Shown piece after piece: positions 26,307 through 34,219 of a stretch of 64,000 nt of DNA. The notes below the pieces were generated by a model, which searched no databases, was not told where the DNA came from, and was given only the letters and a program-made list of their open reading frames with translations. The DNA comes from Pseudomaricurvus sp033283175 (lineage in GTDB: Bacteria; Pseudomonadota; Gammaproteobacteria; Pseudomonadales; Cellvibrionaceae): NCBI GenBank assembly GCA_033283175.1, contig JAWMQM010000001.1, positions 434,001-498,000 on the forward strand, read 5' to 3'. The translations under genes were made by a program, and so were the position numbers. The stretch's first letter is position 1, and each line of letters begins with the position of its first letter.

Positions 26307-27878
26307 ATGAGTGAACAGGAATACACCTACCTCAAACGCAATCCCATCTCCGAAACCTCGGAGTGGTCGTTTGAACTGGTAGAAGAGTACGACCGGGCCA
26401 TTGGCAAAATTGCTGCCGAGTACCAACTGGACACCTACCCCAACCAGATCGAGATCATCAGCTCCGAGCAGATGATGGACGCCTACGCTTCGGTGGGCAT
26501 GCCGTTGGGTTACAGCCACTGGTCTTACGGCAAGCAGTTTCTCAATATCCAGCAATCCTACAAGCGCGGCCAGATGGGGCTGGCCTACGAGATCGTTATC
26601 AACTCCAATCCCTGCATCGCCTACCTGATGGAGGAGAACACCATGACCATGCAGGCGCTGGTCATCGCCCACGCCTGTTACGGTCACAACTCATTCTTCA
26701 AGGGCAACTACCTGTTCCGCACCTGGACCGACGCCGACTCCATCATCGATTACCTGCTGTTTGCCAAGAACTACATCGCCAAGTGCGAATCACGCTACGG
26801 CATCGATGAGGTGGAGGCGGTGCTGGATTCCTGTCACGCCCTGATGAATTACGGCGTCGACCGCTACAAGCGGCCCTACCCGATTTCCGCCGAGGAGGAG
26901 CGCCATCGCCAGCAGGAGCGGGAAGAGTACCTGCAGAAACAGGTCAACGACCTGTGGCGCACCATCCCCACCCAGCCGGGGCATGCGGATGACGCCACGG
27001 GGTTCCGTTTTCCCGCCGAGCCGCAGGAAAACCTGCTCTACTTTATCGAGAAGAACGCGCCGCTGCTGGAGCCCTGGCAGCGCGAGGTGGTGAGGATCGT
27101 GCGCAAGATTGCGCAGTACTTCTACCCGCAACGTCAGACCCAGGTGATGAACGAGGGCTGGGCCACCTTCTGGCACTACACCCTGCTCAACACCATGTTT
27201 GACCGCGGTCTGGTGACCGAGGGCTTTATGATGGAGTTCCTGCAGTCCCACTCCAGCGTGGTCTTCCAGCCCGCCTACGACAGCCCTTACTACAGCGGTA
27301 TCAACCCCTATACCCTGGGCTTCAAGATGATGAGCGATATTCGCCGCATCTGCGAGAACCCCACCGAGGAGGACCGTCGCTGGTTCCCGGATATCGCCGG
27401 CAGCGACTGGGTGGAGACACTGCAGTTCGCCATGCGCAATTTCAAGGATGAGAGCTTTATTCTGCAGTACCTGTCACCGACAGTGATGCGGGACATGAAG
27501 CTCTTCTGCATCGTCGATGACGACCGCGAAGACACCATCAACGTTAACGCCATTCACGATGACAGCGGCTACCTGAAAGTACGGGAGGCGTTGGCGGGAC
27601 AGTACAACCTGGGCAACCGCGAACCCAACATCCAGGTGCAAAAAGTGGATATTCGCGGCGACCGCTCCCTCACCCTGCACCACGTGCAGTACAACCGCAA
27701 ACCACTGGATGCAGAGTCCACCGATGAGGTGCTCAAGCACCTGCACCGGCTGTGGGGATTCGATGTGCACCTGCACTCGGTGCTGGGTAACCAGGTCACC
27801 GCCAGCTACCACTGCCCCCCAAGGGGTGAGGGTGGCAGCAACCCGGACCTGCAGCTGATGCCGATGATGCGCAACTGA
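26307..27878 (+). CDS. SpoVR family protein (YcgB)
   Basis: This 523-residue cytoplasmic protein belongs to the SpoVR/YcgB family, required for spore cortex formation in Bacillus and of uncertain function in gammaproteobacteria. Conserved blocks include the segment around GYSHWSYGKQF near residue 70, several His/Glu-rich stretches (AHACYGHNSFFKGN; NEGWATFWHY) that look like a metal site, and a characteristic C-terminal domain. It closes the prkA-yeaH-spoVR operon, a recurring cluster of stress-response genes. The ATG at 26307 lacks a clear ribosome binding site, so coupling to yeaH translation is likely. Confidence 0.93.
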   Translation: MSEQEYTYLKRNPISETSEWSFELVEEYDRAIGKIAAEYQLDTYPNQIEIISSEQMMDAYASVGMPLGYSHWSYGKQFLNIQQSYKRGQMGLAYEIVINSNPCIAYLMEENTMTMQALVIAHACYGHNSFFKGNYLFRTWTDADSIIDYLLFAKNYIAKCESRYGIDEVEAVLDSCHALMNYGVDRYKRPYPISAEEERHRQQEREEYLQKQVNDLWRTIPTQPGHADDATGFRFPAEPQENLLYFIEKNAPLLEPWQREVVRIVRKIAQYFYPQRQTQVMNEGWATFWHYTLLNTMFDRGLVTEGFMMEFLQSHSSVVFQPAYDSPYYSGINPYTLGFKMMSDIRRICENPTEEDRRWFPDIAGSDWVETLQFAMRNFKDESFILQYLSPTVMRDMKLFCIVDDDREDTINVNAIHDDSGYLKVREALAGQYNLGNREPNIQVQKVDIRGDRSLTLHHVQYNRKPLDAESTDEVLKHLHRLWGFDVHLHSVLGNQVTASYHCPPRGEGGSNPDLQLMPMMRN

Positions 27879-27906
27879 CGCCCGCTGACGGGGCTGCAAC
27901 CCGCTA

Positions 27907-28473
27907 TCAGTTGCCCAGCAAGCGGCTGACGCAGGCGGTCAGGGCTTCGTTGTCAAAAGGTTTGGGCAGTACCGCAGAAGCCCCGAGGCTCAGGGCCCGC
28001 TCCAGGCCGGCGTTGGTTTCGGCGGAAATCACCAATACCGCCGTGGCGGCGAACGCCTCCTGGCTGCGGATATACTCCAGCACCTGAAAGCCGTCCATGC
28101 CCGGCATCTTCAGGTCCAGGGTAACCAGCGCCGGTTGCAGGCGGGTGAGCATGGCGCCGGCGCTGAAGCCGTCGTGAGCCACTTCCACGTCGTAACCCTG
28201 ACGTATCAGCACCCGACGAATGGCGCTGGCCATCTCCGGCTGGTCCTCAATCACCAGGATTTTACGACTGCCCCCCTCCAGCTCCGCTGGCACCGGCATG
28301 TTGTTGTGGCGCAGGAAGGCGACGAAATCCTCTTCGGTAATGCGATGATCACCACGGCCGGGCAACTTGTAGGCGTTCAGGCGCCCGCGCTCGATCCAGC
28401 GGATCACCGTGCGGAAATTGACCCCGCAATACTTCGCGGCTTCACCTGTCGTCAGTACCCGCTTCTCTGTCAT
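27907..28473 (-). CDS. HTH-receiver response regulator
   Basis: This 188-residue protein has a domain order opposite to most response regulators. Residues 1-58 are an excisionase/MerR-like winged helix-turn-helix (TTGEAAKYCGVNFRTVIRWI). Residues 71-186 are a receiver with an acidic pocket (E76, D77), the phospho-acceptor Asp120 in LDLKMPGMDG and the conserved Lys171 in LPKPF. It probably binds DNA or recruits partners in a phosphorylation-dependent way. A histidine kinase with its own receiver is encoded just beyond the intergenic region in the other direction. The repeated TGTCA/TGACA motifs upstream are candidate autoregulatory sites. Confidence 0.88.
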   Translation of the reverse strand: MTEKRVLTTGEAAKYCGVNFRTVIRWIERGRLNAYKLPGRGDHRITEEDFVAFLRHNNMPVPAELEGGSRKILVIEDQPEMASAIRRVLIRQGYDVEVAHDGFSAGAMLTRLQPALVTLDLKMPGMDGFQVLEYIRSQEAFAATAVLVISAETNAGLERALSLGASAVLPKPFDNEALTACVSRLLGN

Positions 28474-28514
28474 GCCTCTCTCACCAGCTCACTTTCGGCT
28501 AAAACGTGAGCAGC

Positions 28515-28592
28515 ATACTACCTGACATTCCTGACATTTGTGAACTTCCTGCGCGGACAGTATGGAAATCCATCAGCATGTCACATTTGACA
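28515..28592. promoter_or_regulatory. TGTCA/TGACA operator repeats between divergent promoters
   Basis: TGACA occurs at 28523-28527 and 28532-28536 as a 9-base direct repeat. A perfect dyad, TGTCA-CATT-TGACA, follows at 28579-28592. On the minus strand the direct repeats lie between a possible -35 (TTCACA, 28539-28544) and -10 (TAGTAT, 28515-28520) with an 18-base spacer ahead of the HTH-receiver gene. The dyad covers the -35 box of the rightward promoter. This suggests one regulator controlling both directions. Confidence 0.45.
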
Positions 28593-28614
28593 GGTTAGAC
28601 ATATTAGTCATAAA
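28587..28614 (+). promoter_or_regulatory. Sigma-70 promoter of candidate small RNA
   Basis: A perfect TTGACA -35 (28587-28592) and CATAAA -10 (28609-28614), 16 bases apart, predict a start near 28621. No protein gene starts within 200 bases downstream, whereas an intrinsic terminator lies about 100 bases away. Confidence 0.5.
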
Positions 28615-28620
28615 CTAACC

Positions 28621-28726
28621 AGCATTGTAACGCTGTAACCAGTCAGTTTTACGGGCCGGGCGCTTTTCGCCCGCCCCAGAACACCCTAAGACCCTTGTGC
28701 CCCCAGCTGTATCGGGGGCTTTTTTT
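28621..28726 (+). ncRNA. Candidate small RNA, about 105 nt
   Basis: This predicted transcript runs from a sigma-70-like promoter to a strong intrinsic terminator and contains no credible reading frame. It would carry an internal hairpin, GGGCG-CTTTT-CGCCC (about 28658-28672), then a linker and the terminator stem with seven U residues, the usual shape of an Hfq-type small RNA. The family is unknown to me. It could also be a terminated leader of the downstream histidine kinase gene, since both are on the plus strand. Confidence 0.45.
28699..28726 (+). terminator. Intrinsic terminator without an upstream protein gene
   Basis: A GCCCCC / GGGGGC stem with a 9-base loop is followed by seven T residues on the plus strand. 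The nearest gene on the left is on the opposite strand, so this terminator must serve an unannotated plus-strand RNA. Confidence 0.8.
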
Positions 28727-28831
28727 GCCCGCCATATACCGCCTGCGCCTGCCCGTCCGCCTGCGCTTGCGTACCCGGCGCTTTGCCGCTAGCGTGTTGC
28801 GCTTCGCCCCTGACAGCGGCCGCCGCAGCCT

Positions 28832-30091
28832 ATGACCTCCGATTCCGCCCTGCTTATCGTCGACGATAACGACGTCAATCGTCAGATCCTGACCTTTATC
28901 CTGCAGGACCACTACAGCAACCTGCACACCGCCGACAACGGCGTCGCCTGCCTGCAGCAGCTGCACCAGCGCCCGTTTGACCTGCTGTTGCTGGACCTCA
29001 ATATGCCCTGCAAATCGGGTTTTGACGTCCTCAGGGAGCTGCAGCAGCAACCACCGGCCAACCGGCCTGCCATTATTGTGGTCTCCGCCGACAACCAACC
29101 CGCCACCATCAGTCGGGCACTGCAGCTGGGGGCCGCGGATTACGTCACCACCCCCTTTAACCGCGACGAACTGCTGGCCCGGGTCTCCACCCATCTGACC
29201 CTGCGCCTGCGGGAACAGGACCTGGAACTGCGGGTGCAGCAGCGTACTGCCGAACTGGAGGCCGCCAACCGCCGCCTGCTGGAGACCCAGCAGCAGCTGA
29301 TGCTGACCGACAAAATGGCCTCTCTCGGCCTCCTGTCGGCGGGTATCGCCCACGAGATCAACAACCCCATTGGCTACATGCTCTCCAACATGGAGACCCT
29401 GTCGGAATACTGCCACCAGCTGTTTGACCTGCTGGCGCTGTATGAAGCCTCGGAAGCGGCCATCGCCGACCACAACACCCGCCAGCAACTGACCGAGTTA
29501 CGCCGCCACATCAATCTCACGTTTCTGAAGGAGGATATCCCGCCCCTGATCCAGGATTCGGTTACCGGCGCCCGCCGGGTAAAACAGATTGTCAGTGACC
29601 TTAAGGTCTTCTCCCATCCGGCCCAGCAGGGCTGGGAGATGCTGGATCTCACCAGCTGCCTGGGCGGCGTCCTCAATATCATCAACAGCGAGATCAAGTA
29701 CAAGGCGGAGGTGCAGCAGCAGATTGCGGCCGACCTGCCCGCCATTGAGTGCATCACCCCTCAGATCTACCAGGTGTTTACCAACCTGCTGGTCAACGCC
29801 GCCCAGGCCATTGAAGGCTTCGGTCGTATCGACATCAGCATGCGCCCGCTGCCGGAAACGCAAGCGGTGGAGATCTGCATCGCCGACAATGGCCAGGGCA
29901 TGGATGACACCACCCGCGGCCGCATCTTCGACCCGTTTTTCACCACCAAGGGGGTGGGCGTCGGGACCGGCCTTGGACTCTCTGTTATCTACGGGATTAT
30001 CCAGAATCACCACGGTACCATTGAGGTGGCCAGCACCCCCGGCGAGGGCACCCGCTTTACCGTCACCCTGCCACAACACCAGCCCCGCTGA
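28832..30091 (+). CDS. Receiver-histidine kinase
   Basis: This 419-residue cytoplasmic kinase has no membrane helix. An N-terminal receiver (1-120) has D11/D12 and phospho-acceptor Asp55. A coiled coil (125-158) follows, then a dimerisation/phospho-acceptor domain with His174 in AHEINNPIGY and a GHKL ATPase with N, G1 and G2 boxes (NLLVNAAQA, DNGQGMDD, GTGLGLS). In the receiver, the usually invariant lysine before Pro-Phe is replaced by threonine (TTPF, Thr107), so the phosphorylation response may be altered. It may act with the HTH-receiver protein encoded divergently. The ATG at 28832 has no strong ribosome binding site. Confidence 0.9.
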   Translation: MTSDSALLIVDDNDVNRQILTFILQDHYSNLHTADNGVACLQQLHQRPFDLLLLDLNMPCKSGFDVLRELQQQPPANRPAIIVVSADNQPATISRALQLGAADYVTTPFNRDELLARVSTHLTLRLREQDLELRVQQRTAELEAANRRLLETQQQLMLTDKMASLGLLSAGIAHEINNPIGYMLSNMETLSEYCHQLFDLLALYEASEAAIADHNTRQQLTELRRHINLTFLKEDIPPLIQDSVTGARRVKQIVSDLKVFSHPAQQGWEMLDLTSCLGGVLNIINSEIKYKAEVQQQIAADLPAIECITPQIYQVFTNLLVNAAQAIEGFGRIDISMRPLPETQAVEICIADNGQGMDDTTRGRIFDPFFTTKGVGVGTGLGLSVIYGIIQNHHGTIEVASTPGEGTRFTVTLPQHQPR

Positions 30092-30120
30092 AGGCCACGG
30101 GCGAGCTACCGTCCACCGTG

Positions 30121-30126
30121 TATAAT
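30121..30126 (+). promoter_or_regulatory. TATAAT box 6 bases before the cca start
   Basis: A perfect -10 hexamer is followed by GCCGCC and then the ATG of cca. Transcription from it would start at about the ATG itself, giving a leaderless mRNA; no ribosome binding site is visible. The -35 region is weak. Confidence 0.4.
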
Positions 30127-30132
30127 GCCGCC

Positions 30133-31371
30133 ATGAACTACTATCTGGTTGGCGGCGCGGTCCGCGACAAACTGCTGGGCTACCCCTTCACCGAGCGTGA
30201 CTGGGTGGTGGTGGGTGCTTCCCCGGAGCAAATGCTGGAAGCGGGCTTTCGCCCGGTCGGCAAGGACTTTCCCGTATTCCTGCACCCGCAGACCGGGGAG
30301 GAGTACGCCCTCGCCCGCACGGAGCGCAAAACGGCGCCCGGCTACGGCGGCTTTGTCTTCCACACCGACAGCGACATCACCCTGGAAGAGGACCTGCGCC
30401 GTCGCGACCTCACCATCAATGCCATGGCCGAAGAGCCCGATGGCACCCTGATCGATCCCTATGGCGGCCGCAGCGATCTCCAGCAGAAGCTGTTGCGTCA
30501 CGTCAGCGATGCCTTCAGCGAAGACCCGGTCAGGGTACTGCGGGTGGCCCGATTTGCCGCGCGCTACCACCACCTGGGGTTTCGGGTCGCCCCAGAGACC
30601 ATGGCGCTGATGCGCAGCATGGTGGCCGCCGGCGAGGTGGCCCACCTGGTGGCCGAGCGGGTGTGGAAGGAGATGGAGCGGGCACTGCGGGAGGCGTCAC
30701 CGGATATTTTTTTCCTCACCTTGAGGGAATGCGGCGCCCTGGCGGTGATCCTGCCGGAGCTGGAGGCCCTGTTTGGCGTGCCACAGCCGCCACAGCACCA
30801 CCCGGAGATCGACTGCGGCCTGCACGCCCTGCTCTCCCTCACCGCCGCCCGCCGACTCAGCGACGACAGCGAGGTGTTACTGGCGTCACTGCTGCACGAT
30901 CTGGGCAAAGCACTGACACCAGCAGAGGAGCTGCCCCGCCATATCGCCCACGAAGCCCGCTCCCTGCCGTTGGTGGAGCAGGTCTGCGAGCGACTGGCGA
31001 TACCCAAACGTCACCGCGAACTGGCCATCGCCGTGGCCCGCGACCACACCAATTGCCACCGCGCTTTTGAACTCAAACCCGCCACCGTGCTGCAGCTACT
31101 GCAACGACTGGATGTTCTGCGCCGGCCGCAAAAGCTGCAACAGTTCCTGCTCGCCTGCACCGCCGATGCCCGCGGCCGCACCGGACTGGAAGAGACCCCC
31201 TACCCGCAGGCGGCTTACCTGCAGGCCGCCTGTGACTGCGTGGCACAGGTACAACCGCAGGCGCTGATGGCACAGGGCTATGAGGGCGCCGCGCTGGGCA
31301 AGGCGTTGCAGGAGCAGCGCCTGCAACAGCTGCAGGAACTGAAACTTCACTACAAGGATTCCACCCCATGA
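30133..31371 (+). CDS. cca: Multifunctional CCA-adding tRNA nucleotidyltransferase
   Basis: Cca adds and repairs the 3' CCA end of tRNAs, and the gammaproteobacterial form also carries phosphohydrolase activity. The ATG at 30133 gives 412 residues, the same as E. coli Cca; a GTG at 30118 adds five residues without support. The class II nucleotidyltransferase motif GGAVRD is at 6-11, and LRRRDLTINAMA follows at about 91. An HD domain (LLHDLGKA) lies in the second half. The next gene, folM, overlaps the stop by 4 bases (ATGA), indicating translational coupling. Confidence 0.95.
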   Translation: MNYYLVGGAVRDKLLGYPFTERDWVVVGASPEQMLEAGFRPVGKDFPVFLHPQTGEEYALARTERKTAPGYGGFVFHTDSDITLEEDLRRRDLTINAMAEEPDGTLIDPYGGRSDLQQKLLRHVSDAFSEDPVRVLRVARFAARYHHLGFRVAPETMALMRSMVAAGEVAHLVAERVWKEMERALREASPDIFFLTLRECGALAVILPELEALFGVPQPPQHHPEIDCGLHALLSLTAARRLSDDSEVLLASLLHDLGKALTPAEELPRHIAHEARSLPLVEQVCERLAIPKRHRELAIAVARDHTNCHRAFELKPATVLQLLQRLDVLRRPQKLQQFLLACTADARGRTGLEETPYPQAAYLQAACDCVAQVQPQALMAQGYEGAALGKALQEQRLQQLQELKLHYKDSTP

Positions 31372-32108
31372 GTCACCAGGCACCCGTAGCCCTGATCACC
31401 GGTGCTGCCCGCCGCATTGGCGCCGCCATAGCCGAACGCCTGCACCGCAGTGGTTACGCCATTGTCATTCACTGCAACCACTCCACCGCCGACGCCAATC
31501 AGCTGGCAGAGCAATTGAACAGATTGCGCCCACAGAGCGCTGCCGTGGTGCAGGCCGACCTCTGCGACGACGATGCCGTACAAGTCCTGGCCAGCGATGC
31601 ACTGGCCTGCTTTGGCCGTATTGATGCCCTGATCAACAATGCCTCGGCCTACTACCCCACCCCGATCGGCACCGCCACCGGCAACGACTGGGACACCCTG
31701 ATGGCGAGCAACGCCCGGGCACCGTTTTTCCTCAGTCAGGCGCTGGCCACCGAGCTGCGCCAGCGCCGCGGCGTCATCATCAATATCACCGACATCCAGG
31801 CAGAGATCCCGCGCCCGCAGCACACGGTCTACTGCATGGCCAAGGCCGCCAATGTGATGCTGGTGAAATCCCTGGCGCTGGAGCTGGCACCCGAGGTACG
31901 GGTTAACGGCGTGGCGCCGGGGGCGATTATCTGGCCGGAAGCGGCCGCTGAACTGGATGACGAGGGCAAGGCGTTGACCCTGTCACGGGTACCACTGGCA
32001 GCGCTGGGCAGTGCGGATAACATTGCCCAGGCGGTGGAGATGTTGATGCAGAACGACTACATCAGCGGGCAGATAGTGGCGGTGGATGGCGGCCGCAGCG
32101 TAACCTGA
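31368..32108 (+). CDS. Pteridine reductase (FolM-like SDR)
   Basis: This 246-residue short-chain dehydrogenase/reductase belongs to the pteridine reductase group, which reduces dihydromonapterin or dihydrobiopterin with NADPH. The cofactor motif is TGAARRIG at about 11-18; the arginine pair favours NADPH. The structural NNAS motif follows, and the catalytic Tyr-Lys pair is YCMAK. The C-terminus ends in AVDGGRSVT as in FolM. It overlaps cca by 4 bases. The substrate is assigned by family resemblance only. Confidence 0.85.
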   Translation: MSHQAPVALITGAARRIGAAIAERLHRSGYAIVIHCNHSTADANQLAEQLNRLRPQSAAVVQADLCDDDAVQVLASDALACFGRIDALINNASAYYPTPIGTATGNDWDTLMASNARAPFFLSQALATELRQRRGVIINITDIQAEIPRPQHTVYCMAKAANVMLVKSLALELAPEVRVNGVAPGAIIWPEAAAELDDEGKALTLSRVPLAALGSADNIAQAVEMLMQNDYISGQIVAVDGGRSVT

Positions 32109-32127
32109 CGGCAGCATTTTGGCGCCA

Positions 32128-32148
32128 GCCGTACCTCACCGGTACGGC
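32128..32148. repeat. Perfect 8-bp stem hairpin between convergent genes
   Basis: GCCGTACC-TCACC-GGTACGGC lies between the 3' ends of folM and the CBS-domain gene. No T-run follows on either strand, so it is not a canonical terminator, but it could block 3' exonucleases. Confidence 0.5.
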
Positions 32149-32182
32149 AGCGGCGCACACTGATGCAAGGTGCGGCAAACTG

Positions 32183-32584
32183 CTACTTGCCGGTCACCTG
32201 TTTGAGCATCGCGCGCAGGATATGGCGGCGTGACACCACTCCCACCACCTTGCCACCGTCTACGACGGGAAACAGTTTGCGCTTCATTTTTTTCATATCT
32301 TCCGCCACATCCATGGCGTTGCGCTCCGGATCCACCGTACTCAGCTCACGACTCATCACATCGTCTACCGTAGCCACACGGTCAGAGTAGTACATCACCT
32401 GACTCACCACACCGATGCAATCCTGCTCCGAAATCCAGCCCACCAGTTGGCCGGCGCTGTCGATCACCGGCCCACCCAGCAACTCGTTCTTGAGCAACTC
32501 CATCGCCGCTTCCACCACGGGTGTACCGGGCGCGAAAGAGACCCACTGACGACTCATACAATCGACAACTTTAATGGAATCCAT
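32183..32584 (-). CDS. Two-CBS-domain protein
   Basis: This protein of 133 residues from the ATG at 32584 is preceded by GGGGA at a good distance; a TTG six codons upstream is unlikely. It consists of two tandem CBS motifs (about 5-60 and 72-130), which together form one Bateman module that usually binds adenosine nucleotides. No other domain is attached, so it would act as a stand-alone energy sensor binding a partner protein. The partner cannot be identified from context. The C-terminal VVSRRHILRAML segment is typical of such modules. Confidence 0.85.
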   Translation of the reverse strand: MDSIKVVDCMSRQWVSFAPGTPVVEAAMELLKNELLGGPVIDSAGQLVGWISEQDCIGVVSQVMYYSDRVATVDDVMSRELSTVDPERNAMDVAEDMKKMKRKLFPVVDGGKVVGVVSRRHILRAMLKQVTGK

Positions 32585-32745
32585 GTCTGCTTCCCCAATC
32601 AATCCGGCCCCTGCCGGTGCTGTTCCCTGACGAGCAAATTACCCGCGTCCTGCCCCTGGCCGTCTGCACAATGGGCTACTGTAGTCTACGCTTAATAGCA
32701 GACGGCTGCCATGCAGTGTCGGCCGTTGTGCAGGAGATTCTGGTC

Positions 32746-33165
32746 ATGCTGGATTTTGAAATTCTGGGTGAGGAGGCCATTCTGCAGCTTCACCCCTACG
32801 CGCCACTGAGAGTGAGGGATTTTGCGGAAATCAATCAGGCGGTAAACCGTTATCTGAATCACTACCCGAGCCTCTCCGGGCTGCTGGTGTGCTCACCGGA
32901 GCTGCCAGGTTGGGAGGATTTTGCCGATCTGGTGCACCACCTGGAGTTTATCGACAACCATCACAGATCGATTCGCAAGGTAGCCACCGTCACCGACCAC
33001 TCACTGGGCCGGCTGATGACCCCGATCGGCGACCATTTCAGCGGCGCCGACCTGCGCCACTTTGCACAGAGCGAGCTGGAAGTGGCACGCCTGTGGCTGC
33101 ACCAGCCACCCTTCACACCGCCGCGCCACCTGTGGCCGGATCAAAGCCACGGGCGCCTGCTCTGA
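32746..33165 (+). CDS. SpoIIAA-like STAS-domain protein
   Basis: This 139-residue protein starts at the ATG at 32746, with GGAG 10 bases upstream; the open frame further upstream looks non-coding. It resembles the SpoIIAA-like family (PF11964), soluble proteins with a STAS-like fold. Recognisable stretches are RVRDFAEINQAVNRYLN, the hydrophobic strand SGLLVCSPELPGWEDF and a following RKVATVTD. Family members may bind lipids or interact with membrane proteins, but none is well characterised. It is divergent from the CBS gene and convergent with the radical SAM gene. Confidence 0.75.
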   Translation: MLDFEILGEEAILQLHPYAPLRVRDFAEINQAVNRYLNHYPSLSGLLVCSPELPGWEDFADLVHHLEFIDNHHRSIRKVATVTDHSLGRLMTPIGDHFSGADLRHFAQSELEVARLWLHQPPFTPPRHLWPDQSHGRLL

Positions 33166-33178
33166 CAGCGGGACCGGA

Positions 33179-34069
33179 CTAGAAAGAGCGCTGCCACTCC
33201 TCCCGCAGGGGCACCAGGTCGGGCCGGTGCAACGCCAGCTCCACCTGTTGCAGCAGCGCTGCCTTGTCACGCCCCAGAATACCTTTCAACACCAGGTAAT
33301 TGGAGGCGTGGTCGCTGCGGAAAATGGTTTTCTGCAGCTCCAGCTCCTGCAGCAGCAACTGCAACTCCTCCACCGACTGATGCTGGCTGAGGGGCCGGAA
33401 ACGCCCCTCAAAGCCGCTGGCGTGCCGTTCCATTCCGGTGGGGAAGGTCACCACCAGTACCGACAGAAAGTGGGGCTGGGCAGCATTCATCAGCCGTGCC
33501 GACTCCAGGGCGTGCTGCTCTGACAACTCTGCCCCACCGAGGCCATTGAGGATCATCACCGAACTCTGCATACCGGCGGCATGGATTTTCTCCAGGGCAT
33601 CCAGTGACGACGCAAACGTTTCGCCCTTCTCAACCCGGGCCAGCACTTCATCGTCGCCACTTTCACAACCTACGTAGAGCAGCGACAAACCCAGTTCACG
33701 CAGTTGTTGCAGGTCCTCCACGGTTTTGTTTTTCAAATTGCGTGGCAGGCAGTAAGCCGATACCCGCTGCACATCCGGGTAGTAGCGGCGGATCATCTGC
33801 AGAATCTCCGTCAGCCTCCGCACAGACAGGGTCATGGCATCGCCGTCGGCGAGAAACACCCGCCGTACCGGATAACCGGCCCGGGCCAGCTGTGCCACCT
33901 GCTGCTCCAACTGCGCCTGCGGTTGGGGGCGAAAACGTTTCTGGGGCTCGGTGTACATTTCACAAAAAGTGCAACGGTTCCAGGAACAGCCGTTGGTAAC
34001 CTGCAGAATCAGGGAGCGGGCTTCACTGGGGGGACGGAAAACAGGATCAATGTAATCGAGCGGGTACAT
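33179..34069 (-). CDS. Radical SAM protein of unknown substrate
   Basis: This 296-residue protein has a CX4CX2C rather than CX3CX2C cluster motif (CSWNRCTFC, Cys28/33/36). The spacing is seen in a subgroup of radical SAM proteins related to the HemN/Elp3-like fold. The segment VFLADGDAMTLSV and a later YVGCESGDDEVL motif are characteristic of this subgroup. No extra [4Fe-4S] domain is visible. The protein may be annotated simply as a B12-independent radical SAM protein in relatives. Neighbours give no hint of substrate. Confidence 0.85.
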   Translation of the reverse strand: MYPLDYIDPVFRPPSEARSLILQVTNGCSWNRCTFCEMYTEPQKRFRPQPQAQLEQQVAQLARAGYPVRRVFLADGDAMTLSVRRLTEILQMIRRYYPDVQRVSAYCLPRNLKNKTVEDLQQLRELGLSLLYVGCESGDDEVLARVEKGETFASSLDALEKIHAAGMQSSVMILNGLGGAELSEQHALESARLMNAAQPHFLSVLVVTFPTGMERHASGFEGRFRPLSQHQSVEELQLLLQELELQKTIFRSDHASNYLVLKGILGRDKAALLQQVELALHRPDLVPLREEWQRSF

Positions 34070-34219
34070 AACGGCGGGCCTGACATAGCGGTGACAGGGC
34101 CATTATAACCCGCGCACGCAAAATCGGCTTTTGCCACTCCTGTCACTGGCCGTAAACTTGGCCTGTTTGCACAACAGCGGCGTCATCAGTTGGTGCCGCC
34201 AGCACAAGGAATCGTACCC

